From Oscillospiraceae bacterium (lineage in GTDB: Bacteria; Bacillota; Clostridia; Oscillospirales; Oscillospiraceae), in assembly GCA_902802215.1 (NCBI GenBank), contig CADCLH010000082.1:1-10771 (forward strand): a stretch of DNA of 10,771 nt, given 5' to 3'. This document shows positions 7,155 to 10,771 of the stretch, piece after piece (the stretch's first letter is position 1; each line of letters begins with the position of its first letter). A program made the position numbers and the translations under genes. The notes beneath the pieces were generated by a model. It was given only the letters and a program-made list of their open reading frames with translations, was not told the DNA's origin and did no database searches.

Positions 7155-7574
7155 ATGAAACGAATCCTGATCCCTGCGCTGGCCGCCCTGCTGCTTCTGA
7201 CCGGCTGCGCCCATGCTCCGGCCCCGCAGCAGGCCGCGGAGGAGAAAACGGGGCCTTCCTGGGTGCAGATCGACCAGGAGACCGCAAAGCGGATGATGGA
7301 GGCCGACGACGGACATGTCATCGTCGACGTCCGGCGTCAGGACGAGTACGACGCCGGGCACATCCCCGGGGCAATCCTGATCCCGAACGAGTCGATCGTC
7401 GACGAGCGGCCCTCTGAGCTGCCCGATTTGGAGCAGGTCATCCTGATCTACTGCCGCAGCGGGAACCGCTCGAAGCAGGCGGCCCAGAAGCTGGCCGATC
7501 TGGGCTATTTGAACGTCTACGAATTCGGCGGGATCACGACCTGGACCGGCAAGATCGTCAAGCCGGAGGGCTGA
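7155..7574 (+). CDS. Rhodanese-like domain lipoprotein
   Basis: A short signal peptide ends in the lipobox LLTGC, with C18 as the predicted lipidated residue, so the protein should be anchored on the outer face of the membrane. One rhodanese domain follows: VIVDVRRQDEYDAGHIPGA (55-73) is the typical entry to the fold, and the active loop CRSGNR (100-105) has C100, able to carry a persulfide. The closing block GGITTW (125-130) is also typical. At 139 residues it is a single-domain, full-length version with no extra module. The likely role is sulfur or redox transfer outside the membrane, with substrate unknown. AGAGG (7143-7147) sits seven bases before the ATG. It is the last gene of the operon and a strong terminator follows 17 bases after the stop. 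Confidence 0.92.
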   Translation: MKRILIPALAALLLLTGCAHAPAPQQAAEEKTGPSWVQIDQETAKRMMEADDGHVIVDVRRQDEYDAGHIPGAILIPNESIVDERPSELPDLEQVILIYCRSGNRSKQAAQKLADLGYLNVYEFGGITTWTGKIVKPEG

Positions 7575-7591
7575 TCCCCGGCAAACGCCAA

Positions 7592-7637
7592 CGCCGCGGA
7601 ATGCAGATTTGCTGCATTCCGCGGCGCTCTTTTTTTG
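7592..7637 (+). terminator. Strong rho-independent terminator of the operon
   Basis: A perfect 15-bp stem (7592-7606 with 7612-7626) with loop ATTTG is followed by CTC and seven or more Ts. The minus strand lacks a T-run after the stem, so it mainly ends plus-strand transcription, though the hairpin also lies just past the marR-family gene stop. Confidence 0.93.
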
Positions 7638-7641
7638 TTTA

Positions 7642-8151
7642 TTATTCGATTCGGATCAGCTCCGGGCTCCCCCCGCCGCTGTCCGCGCTCTTCTCCCCGT
7701 GCCAGTGGCCGAAGATCGAGAAGACCTTTTTCACGGTCTCCAACTCCTGTTCGCTGACCCCGTCGAGGAAGGCGAAGAGTTCGTGAAACCAGCGCTGCTC
7801 GGCCAGGACCGCGTAGGCGCGGTACTCCTCCAGCCCCAGCGGGGAGACCATGAGGATCACGTCCTTTTTGTTGCCGCTGGCGTGGTACTTCTCCACAAGG
7901 CCCTTGTCCACCAGCTTCCGCACATACTTGGAGTAGGTCGCCTGCGAGAGGCCGAGGCGCTCGGCGTACCACTTCATGTTCTTGTGCTGATCCGCATACT
8001 CCAGGATATGCTCCATGATCTGCACCTCGTAGGGGGAAAAGCGCACGGGATCGCCGAACATCTCCGTCCTGCAGAGCTGGGAATAGCCGTTGGCGGAGCG
8101 ATAAAAATCTCCGATCATGTCCCGATACGGCCCCATCCATTCCAGTTTCAT
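7642..8151 (-). CDS. MarR-family transcriptional regulator
   Basis: The 169-residue protein has the size and layout of a MarR dimer. An N-terminal helix (about 1-30) is followed by the winged helix-turn-helix: FSPYEVQIMEHI (38-49), NMKWYAERLGLSQATYSKYVRKLVDKGLVEK (58-88) with the recognition helix around SQATYSKYVRKLVDKG, and the wing at 89-103 (SGNKKDVILMVSP). C-terminal helices for dimerisation follow. The start has only GAAAGGA 12 bases upstream, so M6 remains an alternative. It is divergent from the membrane hydrolase gene, the usual arrangement of a MarR repressor and its target. The intergenic region contains a palindrome fit to be its operator. Its ligand cannot be told from sequence. 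Confidence 0.9.
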   Translation of the reverse strand: MKLEWMGPYRDMIGDFYRSANGYSQLCRTEMFGDPVRFSPYEVQIMEHILEYADQHKNMKWYAERLGLSQATYSKYVRKLVDKGLVEKYHASGNKKDVILMVSPLGLEEYRAYAVLAEQRWFHELFAFLDGVSEQELETVKKVFSIFGHWHGEKSADSGGGSPELIRIE

Positions 8152-8205
8152 ACGCTTTGTCTGTCCTTTCTGCCGCGAAAAAAACGGTTTTTTCCAATTA
8201 GTATG

Positions 8206-8234
8206 ATTTTACCACAGGCGAAACGCCGATGCAA
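8206..8234 (-). promoter_or_regulatory. Candidate promoter of the marR-family gene
   Basis: On the minus strand TTGCAT (8234-8229) and TAAAAT (8211-8206) are 17 bp apart. The leader then holds an A/T-rich imperfect inverted repeat around 8176-8196 before the ribosome site. Confidence 0.5.
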
Positions 8235-8253
8235 TTCTTTCCGCGCCGTCAAC

Positions 8254-8285
8254 TTCCACAGAAAACGAGATGCATCTTTGTGGAA
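8254..8285. repeat. Inverted repeat enclosing a 10-bp palindrome, upstream of the hydrolase promoter
   Basis: TTCCACA (8254-8260) and TGTGGAA (8279-8285) are perfect complements, and AGATGCATCT (8268-8277) between them is a perfect palindrome. The block lies between the marR-family promoter and the hydrolase promoter, where a second regulator site could act. Confidence 0.5.
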
Positions 8286-8288
8286 TAT

Positions 8289-8313
8289 AAATACTTGCCG
8301 TTGGAAAGTATTT
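8289..8313. promoter_or_regulatory. Near-perfect 25-bp palindrome, candidate MarR operator
   Basis: AAATACTTGCC (8289-8299) and GGAAAGTATTT (8303-8313) are inverted repeats with 10 of 11 pairs matching, around GTT. The left arm covers the -35 hexamer of the hydrolase promoter, so a bound dimer would block RNA polymerase. Size and symmetry suit a MarR dimer. Confidence 0.65.
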
Positions 8314-8323
8314 GCTCTATACT
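8295..8323 (+). promoter_or_regulatory. Promoter of the membrane hydrolase gene
   Basis: TTGCCG (8295-8300) and TATACT (8318-8323) are separated by 17 bp. Transcription from about 8330 leaves a 44-base leader with a purine-rich ribosome site, AGAGGAGA (8357-8364), before the ATG at 8374. Confidence 0.68.
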
Positions 8324-8373
8324 GGAAGCAACCCAGATCGGTTTTTCATATTTGAGAGAGGAGAGAGAGAACC

Positions 8374-10200
8374 ATGGAAAAAATCAAGAAAACCGCAAAG
8401 ATCGTCCTCTGCGTTTCGCTGGTCCTGATGCTGCTGTGCGGCGTCGTGGTCAGCTCCGTGCAGACCTCCGGAGGAGAGGTCGTCATGAAGGAGCTGAACA
8501 TCGAGACGGACAGCGGCTACACGATGTCCGCCTACCTGCTGATCCCGAAGACGGCCACGCCCGACAACCCCGCCCCGGCCATCGTCACCAGCCACGGCTA
8601 CCTCAACAACAAGGAGATGGCCGACGCCAACTATGTGGAGCTCGCGCGCCGCGGCTTCGTCGTCCTGTCGATCGACCAGCCCGACCACGGCGACTCCGAG
8701 GTCACGCCGGACTTCTTCATTCTCGCCCCCGACGGCGTGTATCAGGGCGTTCTGGCTCTGAGCCGCATGCCTTTCGTCGACAGCTCCCGCATCGGCGTGA
8801 CCGGCCACTCGATGGGCAGCTGGTCCGTGAACGCCGCGGTGCAGGCGGACAACCTCAATGAGACGCCCCTGATCGCCTCGGTCCTGATCCACTGCAACGA
8901 CCCGCTCTATCAGGACGACTACGGCGGCTATGCCAATCCCTACGGCAGCCGCGACGTCGCCGTGATCTCCGCCGTGTACGACGAGTTCTTCGGCACCTCC
9001 GTCGGCGCCGACGGCCAGACCCTGTACTCCCCGTACTTCATGCAGACCGACACCGCCCAGGCCTTTCTGAACTTCGGCCGCGATCCCGTCCAGTCCGAGC
9101 TCCGCAGGGAGTTCACCGAGTACCGCGAGGATGTGGACGGCAAAGAGACCCTGCGCATCATCTACCGCCCGCCCATCACCCACCCCTGGTCCCACTTCTC
9201 CGCCCGCTCCGAGTCCTACATCTGCGACTTCTTCTCCAAGACCCTCGGCGCGCCCAATCCCATCGCGCCGACCGATCAGGTCTGGCAGTGGAAGGAAGCC
9301 TTCAACTTTGTGGGCGTGATCGGCTTTGCGCTCTTCCTCTGCTCCTTTGCGACGCTTCTGGTCTTCACGCCGACCTTCGCTCCCCTGCGCGCCGAGACCC
9401 CGGCCGAGCCCGCCGTCCTTACGGATAAGAAGGGCAAGCTCTGGTTCTGGCTCTCGCTGGTGGCCGGCGCGGCCTTCGGCAGCCTGATCTATCTCACGGT
9501 GCTCGCGTGGGGCTTCTCGATGCCCGTCGCCCAGGGCGAGTCCATGGGGCTCGGCCTCTGGTCCGCCTGCTGCGGCCTGTTCACGATCCTCAGCATGTTC
9601 GTCTTCTACCGCTTCTACGGCAAGGCCAACGGCGTGGACCTCGCCGCGCGCGGCGTGAAGCTCAGCGGGAAGAAGCTGGGTCTGAGCGCGCTCTTGGCCC
9701 TCATCGTCGTGACCGTCGCCTACGGCCTCGTCTTCGTGGAGGACTACTTCTTCTTCGCGGACTTCCGCATCTGGACGCTGGCCATCAAGGCCTTCGAGGC
9801 GCCGATCCTGCGCTACCTGCCCTATGTGCTGCTGTTCTTCCCCTACTACATCGCAAGCTCCGTCGCCGCCAACTGCTTCAACTACAACACCGTCGGCGGC
9901 AAGGGCAACGGCGTGATCTGCGCGCTGTTCGCCGCGGCCCCCGCGATCATCGTCCCCTGCATCCAGTACGTCACCTACTTCAACGCCAAGCACATGATGT
10001 GGTCCCAGCCCACCATGGCCGACCCGAACTACCCGATGTTCGTGCTCTGGCTGTTCCCGGTCATCCTGATCCTCTTCGGCGCGACGCTGATCTCCCGCGC
10101 CGTCTACAAGAGCACGAAGAATCCCTACATCGCCGGCATCATCAACGCCGTCATCGTCGGCCTGATGACGATCACCAACACCTGCACCACCTTCATGTAA
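8374..10200 (+). CDS. Membrane-embedded alpha/beta hydrolase with multi-helix C-terminal module
   Basis: The 608-residue protein starts with a membrane segment (about 8-28) that anchors an alpha/beta hydrolase domain (about 35-290). TSHGYLN (72-78) fits the oxyanion-hole HG motif, and GHSMGS (144-149) holds the nucleophile S146. H270 or H274 in THPWSH is the likely catalytic histidine; the acid is not certain. From about 311 the protein has some seven or eight hydrophobic segments (near 311-332, 357-379, 391-413, 435-455, 479-499, 511-534, 554-573, 583-601). With one N-terminal segment, the hydrolase domain is predicted outside the membrane. The substrate is unknown; an ester, peptide or lipid is possible. 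Divergent MarR regulation hints at a response to a small toxic or aromatic compound, which is inference. Strong G/C codon bias fits a native gene. The stop codon touches a palindromic element. Confidence 0.85.
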   Translation: MEKIKKTAKIVLCVSLVLMLLCGVVVSSVQTSGGEVVMKELNIETDSGYTMSAYLLIPKTATPDNPAPAIVTSHGYLNNKEMADANYVELARRGFVVLSIDQPDHGDSEVTPDFFILAPDGVYQGVLALSRMPFVDSSRIGVTGHSMGSWSVNAAVQADNLNETPLIASVLIHCNDPLYQDDYGGYANPYGSRDVAVISAVYDEFFGTSVGADGQTLYSPYFMQTDTAQAFLNFGRDPVQSELRREFTEYREDVDGKETLRIIYRPPITHPWSHFSARSESYICDFFSKTLGAPNPIAPTDQVWQWKEAFNFVGVIGFALFLCSFATLLVFTPTFAPLRAETPAEPAVLTDKKGKLWFWLSLVAGAAFGSLIYLTVLAWGFSMPVAQGESMGLGLWSACCGLFTILSMFVFYRFYGKANGVDLAARGVKLSGKKLGLSALLALIVVTVAYGLVFVEDYFFFADFRIWTLAIKAFEAPILRYLPYVLLFFPYYIASSVAANCFNYNTVGGKGNGVICALFAAAPAIIVPCIQYVTYFNAKHMMWSQPTMADPNYPMFVLWLFPVILILFGATLISRAVYKSTKNPYIAGIINAVIVGLMTITNTCTTFM

Positions 10201-10361
10201 TACTAAGCACTAATAAAACCATTTAAGTCTTTCCGGCCAGAATCGCGCCATGCTTTGTTGGCGGCCTTGGCCATATATCTCCAATATGCCCTGCGGTCGC
10301 CGCCTCGCCTGACACAATTCTGTCTCGGAAATCCATTAAAGCGTTTTATCAGAGCTTAGTA
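10201..10361. mobile_element. 161-bp MITE-like element with 26-bp terminal inverted repeats
   Basis: The ends 10201-10226 and 10336-10361 are inverted repeats beginning TACTAAGC, matching at 22 of 26 positions. Pairing continues inward: TTTCCG (10230-10235) with CGGAAA (10326-10331) and CAGAAT (10238-10243) with ATTCTG (10317-10322), and a central GGCCATAT/ATATGCCC. TAA flanks both ends (10198-10200 and 10362-10364), a candidate 3-bp target duplication; a TA duplication with ends CTAAGC is the alternative. No protein is encoded. A non-autonomous transposable element is the best reading; a structured RNA is possible. Confidence 0.65.
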
Positions 10362-10367
10362 TAAGTC

Positions 10368-10382
10368 CGGCGGCACACGCCG
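10368..10382 (+). repeat. Small 5-bp hairpin before the long hairpin
   Basis: CGGCG (10368-10372) pairs with CGCCG (10378-10382) around GCACA and is followed by a pyrimidine-rich stretch (10383-10400). It might be a weak terminator for the hydrolase gene, since no other lies before the palindromic element. Confidence 0.3.
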
Positions 10383-10394
10383 TATCTCCTTCTT

Positions 10395-10455
10395 TTTCCT
10401 TCCGATAAACGGGTCCCGGCCACAAAGTGGCCGGGGCTTGTTTATCGGAAGGAAA
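10395..10455 (+). terminator. 29-bp hairpin with AAA loop, possible terminator of the hydrolase gene
   Basis: A 16-bp perfect outer stem (10395-10410 with 10440-10455) and a 9-bp perfect inner stem (10415-10423 with 10427-10435) enclose the loop AAA (10424-10426). The four bases between them, GGGT against GCTT, pair as G-U, G-U, G-C and U-G in plus-strand RNA only. No clean T-run follows, although GCTTGTTTATC follows the inner GC-rich stem. It may be a terminator, a processing site or a repeat element. Confidence 0.5.
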
Positions 10456-10456
10456 C

Positions 10457-10518
10457 CACAATTTGTGTTTTATTATCGTATTTTTACAAAATATAGCGCT
10501 TTACAAACCACGTTTTGT
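10457..10518. promoter_or_regulatory. Candidate operators near the XRE-family gene
   Basis: CACAATTTGTG (10457-10467) is a symmetric 11-bp palindrome. ACAAA/TTTGT arms (10503-10507/10514-10518) form a related, wider inverted repeat inside the promoter. TTTACAAA occurs twice, at 10483-10490 and 10500-10507, 17 bases apart. These could be sites for the regulator encoded downstream. Confidence 0.4.
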
Positions 10519-10528
10519 GTGTTACGAT
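10500..10528 (+). promoter_or_regulatory. Promoter of the XRE-family gene
   Basis: TTTACA (10500-10505) and TACGAT (10523-10528) are 17 bp apart in an AT-rich stretch (10456-10530) that contrasts with the G+C-rich gene after it. The purine-rich ribosome site GGGAGGGAG lies at 10558-10566. Confidence 0.7.
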
Positions 10529-10571
10529 AGATGCAGAAAGAATCCGTCGTCTTTGCGGGGAGGGAGAGCCC

Positions 10572-10771
10572 ATGAGAACACATCCGTCCGACGCCCCGGC
10601 GCTGCCGCCCGTCTGCGCCAACATCCGGCAGCGCCGCCTCGCCCTCGGCATGGAGCAGAAGGAGCTCGCGGCCCGGCTCGGCGTCCACAAGAACACCGTC
10701 AGCAGCTGGGAGACCGGGCGGACCCGGCCGGACGTCACGCAGCTGCCCGCCCTGTGCAAGGCGCTGGGGCT
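10572..10771 (+). CDS. XRE-family helix-turn-helix regulator, partial at right edge
   Basis: Only the first 66 codons lie in the window and the frame stays open to the edge. After a proline-rich lead of about 14 residues comes a Cro/C1-type helix-turn-helix: NIRQRRLALGMEQKELAARL (17-36), then GVHKNTVSSWETGR (37-50), then RPDVTQLPALCKALG (52-66). The order of Q29-K-E-L, the turn before NTV and the SSWETG block is characteristic of the fold. The ATG follows a purine-rich ribosome site and a promoter 44 bases upstream. The remaining protein, which may carry a sensing or second domain, is off-window. Repeats around the promoter suggest self-regulation. Confidence 0.85.
   Translation, partial: MRTHPSDAPALPPVCANIRQRRLALGMEQKELAARLGVHKNTVSSWETGRTRPDVTQLPALCKALG

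Noticed and set aside
8317..9993. 558-codon open frame on the minus strand opposite the hydrolase gene
   Set aside because: The translation is a Gly/Val/Asp/Glu-rich low-complexity sequence typical of an antisense shadow, while the plus strand has promoter, ribosome site and domain motifs.

Overview
The window suggests a high-G+C, Gram-positive anaerobe of the Clostridia, most likely Oscillospiraceae-like. The signs are purine-rich Shine-Dalgarno sites, sigma-A type promoters, a lipobox lipoprotein and codon use strongly biased to G/C outside the left end. The taxon is inference. A 60-base sample at 9661-9720 is 67% G+C, while one at 1021-1080 inside the left-hand genes is 40%, so the left end looks acquired.

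Left region (1-2764): the 3' part of a tRNA gene, probably tRNA-Ala, ends in an encoded CCA and its own terminator. Its 5' part is missing, and an inverted copy of part of the same tRNA segment sits at the window edge. Next comes a compact, AT-richer type II restriction-modification operon of the BsuBI/PstI family: an N6-adenine methyltransferase and an endonuclease whose start overlaps the methyltransferase stop by 8 bp. The predicted target is CTGCAG. It closes with a terminator that also serves the convergent gene on its right.

Middle region (2797-7637): a minus-strand GH36 alpha-galactosidase has its own near-consensus promoter. Divergent from it is a three-gene plus-strand operon. It encodes a Ser/Arg-rich, zinc-ribbon, membrane-anchored protein of unknown function, then MTA/SAH nucleosidase, then a rhodanese-domain lipoprotein, and ends at a 15-bp terminator hairpin.

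Right region (7642-10771): a MarR-type regulator is divergent from a large membrane-embedded alpha/beta hydrolase. A near-perfect 25-bp palindrome lies over the -35 of the hydrolase promoter and is the obvious candidate operator. A 161-bp element with 26-bp imperfect terminal inverted repeats abuts the hydrolase stop codon. After it come a very long RNA hairpin, completed by G-U pairs only in the plus-strand transcript, and the first 66 codons of an XRE-family regulator that runs off the right edge.

The main points of interest are the small palindromic element at a stop codon, the 29-bp wobble-completed hairpin, the Ser/Arg-repeat zinc-ribbon protein, the hydrolase fused to a multi-helix membrane module, and the tRNA-adjacent BsuBI-like island. 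I see no CRISPR array, intact transposase gene or rRNA.
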